DNA from: Collimonas pratensis
GTDB lineage: Bacteria; Pseudomonadota; Gammaproteobacteria; Burkholderiales; Burkholderiaceae_D
Assembly (NCBI RefSeq): GCF_001584185.1
Contig: NZ_CP013234.1
Coordinates: 2,976,001-3,040,000 of the forward strand
Length of the DNA: 64,000 bases
Reading direction: 5' to 3'
Shown here piece after piece: positions 56,050 to 64,000 of this stretch (position 1 is its first letter; each line of letters starts with the position of its first letter). The notes beneath the pieces were generated by a model. The model saw only the letters and a program-made list of their open reading frames with translations, was not told where the DNA came from and searched no databases. The translations under genes were made by a program, and so were the position numbers.

Positions 56050-56424
56050 CTAGGAGGTCAAGGCACGATAAGTCGCGAAGCCGGCGATGCACAGCAGGAT
56101 GGAACCGAACAGATGCAGCACAGTGTGGCTCAGGAACCAACCGTATTCGCCGTGTTGCAGCAACACCATCGATTCGGCTGAAAAGGTGGAAAAAGTGGTC
56201 AGGCCGCCCAGGAAACCGGTAATCACCAGCAAGCGCCATTCCATCGGCAGCGCCGGGTGCGATTCGAAAAACGCTACAGCCAGGCCAGCCAGGTAGCCAC
56301 CAGCCAGATTGACCAGCAAAGTACCCCATGGCAACTGATTCTGGTAAGCGCCAAGCCAGGCGCTCGCGCCCCAGCGCAGCCAGGCCCCTAAAACAGCGCC
56401 AATGCCGACTGCCAGCCAGCTCAC
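56050..56424 (-). CDS. crcB: Fluoride ion exporter CrcB
   Basis: A 124-residue fluoride channel of four membrane helices: VSWLAVGIGAVLGAWLRWG at the start, GTLLVNLAGGYLAGLAVAF with the conserved Asn, and FLGGLTTFSTFSAE with the Phe-box. It dimerises in antiparallel and expels F-. I place the start at the GTG at 56424, which overlaps the MoaE stop (GTGA) and gives the normal length; the longer frame from 56469 adds 15 residues inside moaE. It has no visible fluoride riboswitch, because it is read from the molybdenum-cofactor unit. Confidence 0.93.
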   Translation of the reverse strand: MSWLAVGIGAVLGAWLRWGASAWLGAYQNQLPWGTLLVNLAGGYLAGLAVAFFESHPALPMEWRLLVITGFLGGLTTFSTFSAESMVLLQHGEYGWFLSHTVLHLFGSILLCIAGFATYRALTS

Positions 56425-56909
56425 TTCTTGCTTTCGCGCATAGGCAAAGGCAAGCCGTCCTGCTCCCATTTTGCGAGCGCTTCATCGTCGCTGCTGCGGG
56501 CGTCTACCCAGCGCGCGCCTTGGTCGGTGTGTTCTTTCTTCCAGAACGGCGCTTCGGTCTTGAGATAATCGATGATGAATTCGCAGGCAGCGAAGGCATC
56601 GCCGCGATGCGCCGAGGTCACCGCCACCAGTACGATCTGGTCCTGCGGCAGCAAGGGGCCGATGCGGTGGATGACCAGCGCATCGAAGATTTCCCAACGC
56701 TGCTTGGCCTGCGCGACGATGGCGGTGAGCGCCTTTTCGGTCATGCCGGGATAATGCTCAAGCTCCATCTGGGCGACGCTGCTGCCGTCGTTCAGATCGC
56801 GCACAGTGCCGAGGAAACTGACGACGGCGCCGATCCTGGGATTGGCCTGCCGCAGCTGCGCCAGCTCGGTGGCGAAATCGAAATCTTCAGTCTGGACGCG
56901 GATTGGCAT
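56421..56909 (-). CDS. moaE: Molybdopterin synthase catalytic subunit MoaE
   Basis: A 162-residue large subunit of molybdopterin synthase, which with MoaD converts precursor Z (cPMP) to molybdopterin. Motifs: SFLGTVRDLNDG, MELEHYPGMTEKAL, VIHRIGPLLPQDQIVLVAV, SAHRGDAFAACEFIIDYLKTEAPFWKKE with the catalytic Lys pair. The ATG at 56909 has GAGG about 9 bases before. It is 28 bases after moaD and overlaps crcB downstream. Confidence 0.96.
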   Translation of the reverse strand: MPIRVQTEDFDFATELAQLRQANPRIGAVVSFLGTVRDLNDGSSVAQMELEHYPGMTEKALTAIVAQAKQRWEIFDALVIHRIGPLLPQDQIVLVAVTSAHRGDAFAACEFIIDYLKTEAPFWKKEHTDQGARWVDARSSDDEALAKWEQDGLPLPMRESKK

Positions 56910-56937
56910 GATCAGGACCTCATTGCGGGCAAGGAAA

Positions 56938-57195
56938 TCAGCCGCCGGTGACCGGCGGGAAAAATGCGACTTCGCCGCCGTCGGTGACGACGGTGTCGGC
57001 GTTCGCCAGCTCTTGATTGAAGGCCATCCGCAGCGCCCGGCCGTCGGCCAGCGCTTCTGCCCAGACGCCGCCGCGGGCGCGCAAATGCGCACGCACGGCG
57101 CCAACCGTGGTCGCTGCCTCAGGCAACTCCAGCACTTCCTGCGACTGCTTGAGCGTCTCGCGCAGGCTGGCAAAAAAACGTAATTCGATCTTCAT
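56938..57195 (-). CDS. moaD: Molybdopterin synthase sulfur carrier subunit MoaD
   Basis: An 85-residue ubiquitin-fold protein: KIELRFFASLRETLKQ at the start, and the C-terminal Gly-Gly (FFPPVTGG) that is thiocarboxylated by MoeB. It donates sulfur to MoaE. It lies 34 bases after moeA. The longer upstream frame overlaps moeA and was rejected. Confidence 0.95.
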   Translation of the reverse strand: MKIELRFFASLRETLKQSQEVLELPEAATTVGAVRAHLRARGGVWAEALADGRALRMAFNQELANADTVVTDGGEVAFFPPVTGG

Positions 57196-57229
57196 TGCAT
57201 TCTCGTTATTGAACAGGCTCAACCCATGC

Positions 57230-58471
57230 TTATTGCAGCAAAGCAGAAAACGGCAGGAAGCGCAGGATGTCGCCGCGGGCAATGGTCTGCCCGGCCGGAT
57301 TATCGACCAGGCCATCGCCCCAGACCGCGGAAGTCAGCACCCCCGAGCCCTGGTGCGGAAACAGATCGAGGCCGCCGCCGGCGTTGATTTTTACCCGCAG
57401 GAATTCCTGGCGGCGGTCCGCCTTCGGCCAATCGAAATCGGCGCGCATGGCCAGCGCCTGCGGCGCCAGCGCATCCGCCGCCACACCTTGCTGGTGCAAG
57501 ATGAAGGGGCGCACGAAAATCAGGAAAGTGACGAAACTGGAGACTGGATTACCCGGCAAGCCGATAAAGAAAGCATTGCCGCCTTCTACGCGGCGCACTT
57601 CGCCGAAGGCCAGCGGCTTGCCCGGTTTCATGGCGATTTGCCACATATTGAGACGCCCTTCGGCTTCCACTGCCGGCTTCACGTGGTCTTCTTCGCCGAC
57701 CGAGACACCGCCCGAAGTCAGGATCAGGTCGTGTTCCTGAACCGCCCGGCGCAAGGCGTCGCGGGTCGCTTCCCGATTGTCCGGCACGATGCCGTAGTCG
57801 GTGATTTCGCAGCCGAGGTTTTCCAGCAAGCCGCGCAGGACAAAACGGTTAGAGTTGTAGATCGCGCCCGGCTTCAGGGTCTGGCCAGGCATGGTCAGTT
57901 CGTCGCCGGTGAAAAACATCGCTACCCGCAAGCGGCGCAACACTGGCAGTTTTTCCAGCCCTACCGATGCCGCCAGGCCGAGATCTTGCGGCCGCAGGCG
58001 CGTGCCCGCCGCCAGGATCTCGCTGCCGCTCTGGATATCCTCGCCGGCGCGGCGCACCCATTCGCCGGATTTCGGCGCATGCCTGATCACGACGGCGTCG
58101 CCTTCGGCTTCACACATTTCCTGCATCACTACTGCATCGGCGCCTGCCGGAATCATGGCGCCGGTAAAGATCCTTGCCGCGGTGCCGGCGGCCAGCGGCG
58201 CACCGACGTGGCCGGCCGGAATCCTTTGCGACACAGGCAAGCGCGCCGCACCGCTGCTGCAATCGGCAGCGCGCACTGCGTAACCGTCCATCTGCGTGTT
58301 GTCCGCCGGCGGCACGTTGAGCTGCGAGACCTGGGAGGCGGCCAGCACCCGGCCGTTCGCTTCCAGCGTCGGCACCAGCTCGGCGGCAGCACCTTCGGCC
58401 AGCGGGCGGTCGGCCGCCAGCAGCACGGCCAGGGCTTCGGCGACGGTTAACATCGGTGGCTTTTGCATCAT
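57230..58471 (-). CDS. moeA: Molybdopterin molybdenumtransferase MoeA
   Basis: A 413-residue MoeA that inserts molybdenum into molybdopterin-AMP. Motifs: NVPPADNTQMDGYAVRA, GAMIPAGADAVVMQE, FTGDELTMPGQTLKPG, LTSGGVSVGEEDHVKPA and GLPGNPVSSFVTF. Length is normal. It lies 44 bases after thrC, as in related genomes. It is the likely provider, with MoaD/E, of cofactor for the molybdenum enzymes at 12-21 kb. Confidence 0.96.
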   Translation of the reverse strand: MMQKPPMLTVAEALAVLLAADRPLAEGAAAELVPTLEANGRVLAASQVSQLNVPPADNTQMDGYAVRAADCSSGAARLPVSQRIPAGHVGAPLAAGTAARIFTGAMIPAGADAVVMQEMCEAEGDAVVIRHAPKSGEWVRRAGEDIQSGSEILAAGTRLRPQDLGLAASVGLEKLPVLRRLRVAMFFTGDELTMPGQTLKPGAIYNSNRFVLRGLLENLGCEITDYGIVPDNREATRDALRRAVQEHDLILTSGGVSVGEEDHVKPAVEAEGRLNMWQIAMKPGKPLAFGEVRRVEGGNAFFIGLPGNPVSSFVTFLIFVRPFILHQQGVAADALAPQALAMRADFDWPKADRRQEFLRVKINAGGGLDLFPHQGSGVLTSAVWGDGLVDNPAGQTIARGDILRFLPFSALLQ

Positions 58472-58515
58472 TTTCTAGCGCTTTCGTTGCAGCTTGTTTG
58501 CAGCTTGTTTATAGC

Positions 58516-59976
58516 TTATAAACCGGTGTGCCCCGCAATGAAGCGCTTGACTTGAGCGACGTCGGCCGCCATCACTTCAAAACGCTGCGGCAGCGCTTCA
58601 ATGTTTTCAAAGCCGGCCGGCCGTTGCGCATCGCGTCCCAGCGCTTCGCGGATTGTTTCATTGAACTTGGCCGGCAAGGCGGTCTCCAGCACGATCATCG
58701 GCACGCCAGGCACCATATACTCGCGCGCGACCTTGACGCCGTCGGCGGTGTGGGTGTCGATGGTGACGTTATAGCGTTGCTGGATGTCGCGGATGGTAGC
58801 CAGCCGGTCCTGGTGCGTGGATTTGCCGGACTGGAAGCCGAAACGGGCGATCTTGGTGAACTCGTCGCCATCGCTGCCGGGGCCGCCGGCCAAATTGAAG
58901 CCACCCGCGGTTTCAACCTTGTGGAACAAGGCGCGCACGCGTTCGCTGTCGCCATCCAGCAGATCGTGGATGAAGCGCTCGAAATTGGAGGCCTTGCTGA
59001 TGTCCATGCTCGGGCTGCTGGTGTGATAGGTCTCGGCCGACTTGCGCACGCGGTAGATGCCGGTGCGGAAAAATTCGTCGAGCACATCGTTCTCGTTGGT
59101 GGCGGCCACCAGCTTGTCGATCGGCAGGCCCATCATGCGGGCGATGTGGCCGGCGCAGATATTGCCGAAATTGCCCGACGGGACAGTAAAGGAAACCTTC
59201 TGCGCATTGCTGGTGGTCGCGCTCAGGTAGCCGCGGAAGTAGTACACCACCTGCGCCACCACGCGCGCCCAGTTGATCGAATTGACTGTGCCGATTTTCT
59301 GGCTGGCCTTGAAGGCGTGGTCGTTGGAGACCGCTTTCACCATGTCCTGGCAGTCGTCAAACACACCTTCGACCGCGATGTTGAAAATATTCGGATCCTG
59401 CAGGCTGAACATCTGCGCGGTCTGGAAGGCGCTCATCTTCTTGTGCGGCGACAGCATGAAGACGCGGATGCCTTTTTTGCCGCGCATCGCATATTCCGCG
59501 GCGCTGCCGGTATCGCCGGAGGTGGCGCCGAAAATGTTCAGCTTGGCGTCATTCTTGGCCAGGGTGTACTCGAACAGATTGCCGAGCAACTGCATCGCCA
59601 TGTCCTTGAAGGCCAGCGTCGGGCCGTTCGACAAGGCTTGCAGCAGCAGCTTGCTGCCGTCTTTTTCTTCCAGCACGCTGAGCGGCGTGATCTGGCCAGC
59701 GTCCTCGCCGGTCCGCGCGTTGCGATAGACATCCGCAGTATAGGTTTTGTGCGCCAGCTCACGCAAATCGGCCTCTGGCACATCGGTGGCGAACTTCTTC
59801 AGCACTTCAAACGCCAGGTCAGCATAGGACAAGGTGCGCCATTGATCCAGTTCGGCCGAAGTAACTTGCGGATACTCAGCCGGCAAGTACAAGCCGCCAT
59901 CCGGCGCCAGGCCGCCCAACAGGATTTCGGAAAAATTTTGTGCGGCTGCGTGGCCGCGAGTCGAAACATAATGCAT
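58516..59976 (-). CDS. thrC: Threonine synthase
   Basis: A 486-residue threonine synthase that turns O-phosphohomoserine into threonine with PLP. MHYVSTRGHAAAQNFSEIL is the conserved start; an in-frame ATG at 60024 would add 16 residues. The PLP Lys is in NGPTLAFKDMAMQLLG, and the glycine-rich loop is FGATSGDTGSAAEYAM. The long beta-proteobacterial form with C-terminal extension is seen. Usually hom lies upstream, but here the next gene upstream is DUF2164-like, so hom has moved or lies elsewhere. Confidence 0.96.
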   Translation of the reverse strand: MHYVSTRGHAAAQNFSEILLGGLAPDGGLYLPAEYPQVTSAELDQWRTLSYADLAFEVLKKFATDVPEADLRELAHKTYTADVYRNARTGEDAGQITPLSVLEEKDGSKLLLQALSNGPTLAFKDMAMQLLGNLFEYTLAKNDAKLNIFGATSGDTGSAAEYAMRGKKGIRVFMLSPHKKMSAFQTAQMFSLQDPNIFNIAVEGVFDDCQDMVKAVSNDHAFKASQKIGTVNSINWARVVAQVVYYFRGYLSATTSNAQKVSFTVPSGNFGNICAGHIARMMGLPIDKLVAATNENDVLDEFFRTGIYRVRKSAETYHTSSPSMDISKASNFERFIHDLLDGDSERVRALFHKVETAGGFNLAGGPGSDGDEFTKIARFGFQSGKSTHQDRLATIRDIQQRYNVTIDTHTADGVKVAREYMVPGVPMIVLETALPAKFNETIREALGRDAQRPAGFENIEALPQRFEVMAADVAQVKRFIAGHTGL

Positions 59977-60084
59977 AGTGTGGATGGCGTTGGTAAGGGG
60001 ATGAAGATAGGCTGTTGCATGCATTATAGCGTCCGCTACCCTGCCGCTGTCAGCTTTGGCGGCAACCGCGGCGCTTGGCCGGGC

Positions 60085-60336
60085 TTATTTTTTCTTCCAG
60101 TAGTGGCCGCTCTCTTCGTAGCATTCGACGCTCAGGTCGGCGACTTTTGCTTCCATATGCGCCTGCGCATCGGCGATCGCCTGGTTATAGATGGCAGGGC
60201 CGATCACCTGCAGGCAAAAATCGAGCAGCATGCCAGCCTTCAGATCGCCGATCGGCTCTTCCATGTTTTCCTTGAAATAGCGCTGAATCGAACCGACCAG
60301 GTCCTTCTGTTCCGCTTGCTGTAATTTGATCGCCAC
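60085..60336 (-). CDS. DUF2164-family small protein
   Basis: An 83-residue protein, IQRYFKENMEEPIGDLKAGMLLDFCLQVIGPAIYNQAI, matching the short DUF2164 proteins. No function is known for the family. It has a weak start context and lies 60 bases upstream of thrC in the same direction, so it may be cotranscribed. Confidence 0.8.
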   Translation of the reverse strand: MAIKLQQAEQKDLVGSIQRYFKENMEEPIGDLKAGMLLDFCLQVIGPAIYNQAIADAQAHMEAKVADLSVECYEESGHYWKKK

Positions 60337-60579
60337 TGTCTTGATCCTTGTCTGTTGTACATCATCCAGCGCATCGACAATCTCTGCGCTTTTTGGGAAA
60401 CCCGTAAATGTACACCAAGCGCCGGCCCGGCGTTATCACTACACCAATATACCTGACGAGCGCGCCATTCATGAAAGATACAAATCCACGCTGCAGCCTT
60501 ATTGCCACGCTGATACAATGTCACACTTACATAATCGGGTATTTTGCATACCTGACGACTTGCACATCTTTCAATTGTT

Positions 60580-61275
60580 ATGACACCTCCACTACCTACT
60601 CCATCAGCCGACCTGGTCAACAGCTCGGCCATGCCGGACGAGCACCCGATGTCGGGCAGCCTGTTCATGGTGGTCGCCCCTTCCGGCGCCGGCAAATCGA
60701 CGCTGGTGAATGCGCTGCTGGCGCAGGAACAAACGATCAAGCTGTCGATTTCCTACACTACGCGGCCGCCACGCCCGGGTGAACAAGATGGCCGTGAATA
60801 CCACTTCACCACGGTGGAAGATTTCCGCGCCCGCCATAAGCAGGGCGAATTCCTGGAATGGGCTGAAGTGCATACCAATTACTACGGCACTTCGCGCCTG
60901 GCGATTGCGGAGCAAATGCAGTCCGGCACCGACGTTTTGCTGGAAATCGACTGGCAAGGCGCCCAGCAGGTGAAAAAGCAGTTTCCGCACGCCGTCGGGA
61001 TTTTCATCCTGCCGCCGTCCATCGCAGCGCTGGAAGAGCGCCTGAAAAAGCGCGGCCAGGACGAACCGCAGGTCATCACGCGCCGCATTCTTGCCGCCGG
61101 CGGTGAAATCGCGCACGCCCCCGAGTTTGAATATGTTATTATTAATCAAGAGTTTGCATCTGCTCTGTCGGAATTAACAGCGATTGTCAAAGCGACTCGC
61201 TGCCGCTTTTCGCAACAGGCAGTGCGGAACGCGTCTTTGTTCGCCCAACTGGGCATCCATGCAAATTTAAGTTAA
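60580..61275 (+). CDS. gmk: Guanylate kinase
   Basis: Converts GMP to GDP. The P-loop APSGAGKST, the GMP-binding [19 protein letters not shown], and [17 protein letters not shown] are all present. The frame from 60580 gives 231 residues; conserved homology begins at [13 protein letters not shown] (60649), so the first about 23 residues may not be translated. It is followed by rpoZ and spoT in the usual order. Confidence 0.95.
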   Translation: MTPPLPTPSADLVNSSAMPDEHPMSGSLFMVVAPSGAGKSTLVNALLAQEQTIKLSISYTTRPPRPGEQDGREYHFTTVEDFRARHKQGEFLEWAEVHTNYYGTSRLAIAEQMQSGTDVLLEIDWQGAQQVKKQFPHAVGIFILPPSIAALEERLKKRGQDEPQVITRRILAAGGEIAHAPEFEYVIINQEFASALSELTAIVKATRCRFSQQAVRNASLFAQLGIHANLS

Positions 61276-61332
61276 TATTTAGCCAACTGGTATTCAACCA
61301 CCAATTGGCAGTACCGCATTCTGGAGAATTAT

Positions 61333-61536
61333 ATGGCCCGCATTACTATCGAAGATTGTCTGAAACAGATCCCTAACCGTTTTCAGCTGACGCTGTCCGC
61401 GACTTATCGCGCACGCCAACTGCTGCAAGGCCACACTGCGAAGATCGACGCCAAGGACAAGCCAACCGTGGTTGCCCTGCGTGAAATCGCTGCCGGCAAG
61501 ATCGGCATTGAAATGCTCAAGAAGGTACCTGGTTAA
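61333..61536 (+). CDS. rpoZ: RNA polymerase omega subunit
   Basis: 67 residues, [21 protein letters not shown], the conserved omega start, with CTGGAGAAT before the ATG. It promotes RNA polymerase assembly and is part of the ppGpp binding site. It lies 57 bases after gmk and 110 before spoT. Confidence 0.97.
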   Translation: MARITIEDCLKQIPNRFQLTLSATYRARQLLQGHTAKIDAKDKPTVVALREIAAGKIGIEMLKKVPG

Positions 61537-61646
61537 TTTGAATGAATTGAGGGCAGCGTTGCTGCGTCACTAATGCGCCACGCTTTAGCGACTCCGCGAC
61601 TCTGTCCTGCAATTGATAAAACTCATGCGGCTGCCATCGACCCAGT

Positions 61647-63932
61647 ATGAACCTGACATCTCCAGATTCAAGCATGTCATCATCAGCCGCAACCACAAAA
61701 AAACGGGCGGCCTCCCCCCGCTCAGCCAGAAAACCTGCTAATACGCCCCCCTTGCCAGATCCTCAGCCCGCCCTCCAGCCCGGCGTCGCCTCGATTACGC
61801 ACCTGACCACCAAGCTTGCCGAATACCTGACCCCAGCCGAGCTGAAGAAGGTCAAGGAAGCCTATCGCTTTTCGGATGAAATGCATCTGGGTCAGATGCG
61901 CAAATCCGGCGAGCCCTATATTTCACACCCGATCGCCGTCGCCGAAATCTGTGCCGACTGGAAGCTGGACGCGCAAGCCATCATGGCCGCCCTGCTGCAC
62001 GACGTCATGGAAGATCAGGATGTCAAAAAAGACGAGCTGATCGAGCGCTTCGGCGCACCGGTGGCGACCCTGGTCGATGGCCTATCGAAACTGGACAAGA
62101 TCGAATTCCAGAGTCAGATCGAAGCGCAGGCGGAGAATTTCCGCAAGATGCTGCTGGCGATGGCGCGCGATGTCCGCGTGATCCTGGTCAAGCTGGCCGA
62201 CCGCCTGCACAACATGCGCACGCTGGGCGTGATGATCCCGGAAAAGAAACGCCGCATCGCGCGCGAGACCATGGAGGTCTACATTCCGATCGCGCATCGG
62301 CTCGGACTCAACAATATCTACCGCGAACTGCAGGAACTGGCATTTTCGCACCTGTATCCGCTGCGTCACCGCACTCTGGCGAAAGCGGTCAAGGCAGCGC
62401 GCGGCAATCGCCGCGAGGTCGTCAGCAAGATCCTGGAATCGGTCAGCACCACGCTGGCCGCCACCGGCATCAACGCCCAGATCGACGGCCGCGAGAAGAG
62501 CCTGTTCGGCATCTACCGCAAGATGCACAACAAGCATTTGTCGTTTTCCCAGGTGCTGGACGTCTACGGCTTCCGCATCGTGGTCGACACCTTCGCCAAT
62601 TGCTATCTCGCACTCGGCACCCTGCACGCGCTGTACAAGCCGATGCCTGGCAAGTTCAAGGATTACATCGCGATTCCCAAGCTGAACGGCTACCAGTCGC
62701 TGCACACTACGCTGATTGGCCCTTACGGCACGCCGGTGGAATTCCAGATCCGCACCCAGGACATGCATCGCGTCGCCGAATCCGGGGTTGCCGCGCACTG
62801 GCTGTACAAGGATGAGGAAGGCAACCTGAGCGACCTGCAGCAGCGCACCCATGCCTGGCTGCAGTCGCTGCTGGATATCCAGAAGCAGACCGGCGATTCG
62901 GCCGAATTCCTGGAACACGTCAAGGTCGACCTGTTTCCCGATTCGGTTTACGTGTTCACGCCGAAATCGAAGATCATCGCCCTGCCGCGCGGCGCCACGG
63001 CGCTGGATTTCGCCTACACCATCCACACCGATGTCGGCGACCAGACCATCGCCGCCAAGATCAACCATGAACCGGCGCCGCTGCGCACTGAGCTGCATAA
63101 CGGCGACATCGTGGAAATCATTACCTCGACCAGTTCGCGCCCCAGCCCCAACTGGCTCAGCTTCGTGCGCACGGGCAAGGCCCGTTCTGCGATCCGTCAT
63201 CATCTGCGCACCATCAACCTGGGTGAATCGGTAGAACTCGGCAAACGCCTGCTGTCGCAAGCACTGGCGACGCTCAACCTGAATCCGGCACTGGCGCCGG
63301 TAGTTGTTGATCGCTTGCTCAATGAATCGAGCGCCAAGTCACTGGACGAGATCTACGCCGACATCGGCGTCGGCAAACGCATGGCGACCCTGGTGGCGCG
63401 TCATATCATGGGCTTGCTGGAAAACGAGCCTTTGCTGACGCCGCTGCTCGACATGGAGGGCGTCGCGACGCCGGCCAAGATGGATCCGGTGGTGATCTAC
63501 GGCAGCGAAGGCATTTCGGTGCAGCTGGCGCCGTGCTGCCAACCGATTCCGGGCGACCATATCACCGGCCAACTGAAGCGCGACCAAGGCCTGGTGGTGC
63601 ATGCGGAAGACTGCAACATCGCCAAGCGCCAGCGCAACAAGGATCCAGACCGCTGGATCGAAGTGTTGTGGGGCGAGGACCTGAACCGCCGCTTCGATTG
63701 CCGCATCAAGGTCCTGGTGCATAACGACAAGGGCATCCTGGCGCGGGTGGCTGCTGAAATCGGAGATTCCGACGCCAACATCATCTATGTCAACATGGAC
63801 GACGACAAAGACCAGCTGATGACGCAACTGGTGTTCACTATCCAGGTGGAAGACCGCGTGCATCTGGCGCGACTGATGCGCAATGTGCGCCGCATCCGTG
63901 GCGTCACCAGGATCCTGCGCGACCGGAACTAA
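61647..63932 (+). CDS. spoT: Bifunctional (p)ppGpp synthetase/hydrolase
   Basis: A 761-residue RSH protein. An N-terminal Pro/Ala/Ser-rich tail of about 45 residues precedes the HD hydrolase domain (GEPYISHPIAVAEI, AALLHDVMEDQD, VKLADRLHNMRTLG). Then come the synthetase domain (GREKSLFGIYRKM, DVYGFRIVVDTF, DYIAIPKLNGYQSLHTT), TGS (KSKIIALPRGATALDFAYTIH), a CC/helical part and ACT (KVLVHNDKGILARVAAEIGD). Hydrolase residues are intact, so it can balance ppGpp. It follows rpoZ. Confidence 0.96.
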   Translation: MNLTSPDSSMSSSAATTKKRAASPRSARKPANTPPLPDPQPALQPGVASITHLTTKLAEYLTPAELKKVKEAYRFSDEMHLGQMRKSGEPYISHPIAVAEICADWKLDAQAIMAALLHDVMEDQDVKKDELIERFGAPVATLVDGLSKLDKIEFQSQIEAQAENFRKMLLAMARDVRVILVKLADRLHNMRTLGVMIPEKKRRIARETMEVYIPIAHRLGLNNIYRELQELAFSHLYPLRHRTLAKAVKAARGNRREVVSKILESVSTTLAATGINAQIDGREKSLFGIYRKMHNKHLSFSQVLDVYGFRIVVDTFANCYLALGTLHALYKPMPGKFKDYIAIPKLNGYQSLHTTLIGPYGTPVEFQIRTQDMHRVAESGVAAHWLYKDEEGNLSDLQQRTHAWLQSLLDIQKQTGDSAEFLEHVKVDLFPDSVYVFTPKSKIIALPRGATALDFAYTIHTDVGDQTIAAKINHEPAPLRTELHNGDIVEIITSTSSRPSPNWLSFVRTGKARSAIRHHLRTINLGESVELGKRLLSQALATLNLNPALAPVVVDRLLNESSAKSLDEIYADIGVGKRMATLVARHIMGLLENEPLLTPLLDMEGVATPAKMDPVVIYGSEGISVQLAPCCQPIPGDHITGQLKRDQGLVVHAEDCNIAKRQRNKDPDRWIEVLWGEDLNRRFDCRIKVLVHNDKGILARVAAEIGDSDANIIYVNMDDDKDQLMTQLVFTIQVEDRVHLARLMRNVRRIRGVTRILRDRN

Positions 63933-63955
63933 GCAAGCCGCCAGGCGACCAATCG

Positions 63956-63992
63956 CCCTGCATGCGGCCGCGGCTTACTGCAGGGTCGTTTT
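63956..63992 (+). terminator. Candidate terminator after spoT
   Basis: CCCTGCA, a 16-base loop, TGCAGGG, then TCGTTTT. The 7-base stem and short T-run make it a moderate candidate, 24 bases after the spoT stop. The loop is GC-rich and may extend the pairing. Confidence 0.5.
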
Positions 63993-64000
63993 ACGCGAGG

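Overview
The window looks like a chromosomal segment of a Betaproteobacterium in the Burkholderiales, most likely Oxalobacteraceae (Collimonas/Herbaspirillum-like). This is an inference. It rests on the high-GC coding bias, the housekeeping order gmk-rpoZ-spoT next to thrC-moeA-moaD-moaE-crcB and clpB, the Burkholderiales-type insertion in DinB, and an ornibactin/malleobactin-type siderophore locus. I saw no tRNA, rRNA, CRISPR array, insertion sequence or intact prophage.

Layout. 1-4.4 kb: small redox and stress genes under local regulators: two closely related short-chain dehydrogenases, an NADP-binding F420-reductase-like protein, an Rrf2 regulator, a methyltransferase and a divergent TetR regulator. 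Inverted repeats that look like operators lie in front of the regulated genes. 4.6-5.8 kb: SOS-controlled dinB with a perfect LexA box. 5.8-11.8 kb: four genes of one family with a heptosyltransferase-like (GT9) C-terminus, three similar and one more divergent; no function can be assigned. 12.2-21.5 kb: a small exported molybdopterin-domain protein, a divergent MFS pump/ArsR regulator pair, an EamA transporter with a very His-rich tail, an OPT-family transporter, and a two-subunit molybdenum hydroxylase of the isoquinoline 1-oxidoreductase type.

21.6-50.0 kb: a complete hydroxamate siderophore locus. Two NRPSs (adenylation codes read by eye suggest OH-Orn, Asp, Ser, OH-Orn), an ornithine N-hydroxylase and an N-formyltransferase build the peptide. 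A TauD/SyrP-like dioxygenase would beta-hydroxylate Asp and an MbtH-like protein assists adenylation. A PvdE-like ABC exporter moves the product out of the cytoplasm. A TonB receptor, a binding protein, a fused FhuB-like permease, an ATPase and a FhuF-like reductase take up the ferric complex. An ECF sigma factor behind a Fur-box-like site controls the locus. Three promoters match TAAA-N17-CGTC exactly, one in front of each predicted transcription unit, and they show that the first NRPS must start downstream of the longest open frame. No ornibactin-type N-acyltransferase is present, so the product is probably malleobactin-like.

50.2-64 kb: rraA-like and GGDEF genes in one unit, clpB with a sigma-32-type promoter, a small membrane protein, the thrC-moeA-moaD-moaE-crcB series, a DUF2164-like gene, then gmk, rpoZ and spoT. 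The moaD/moaE/moeA genes support molybdenum cofactor synthesis, which the molybdoenzymes at 12-21 kb would need.
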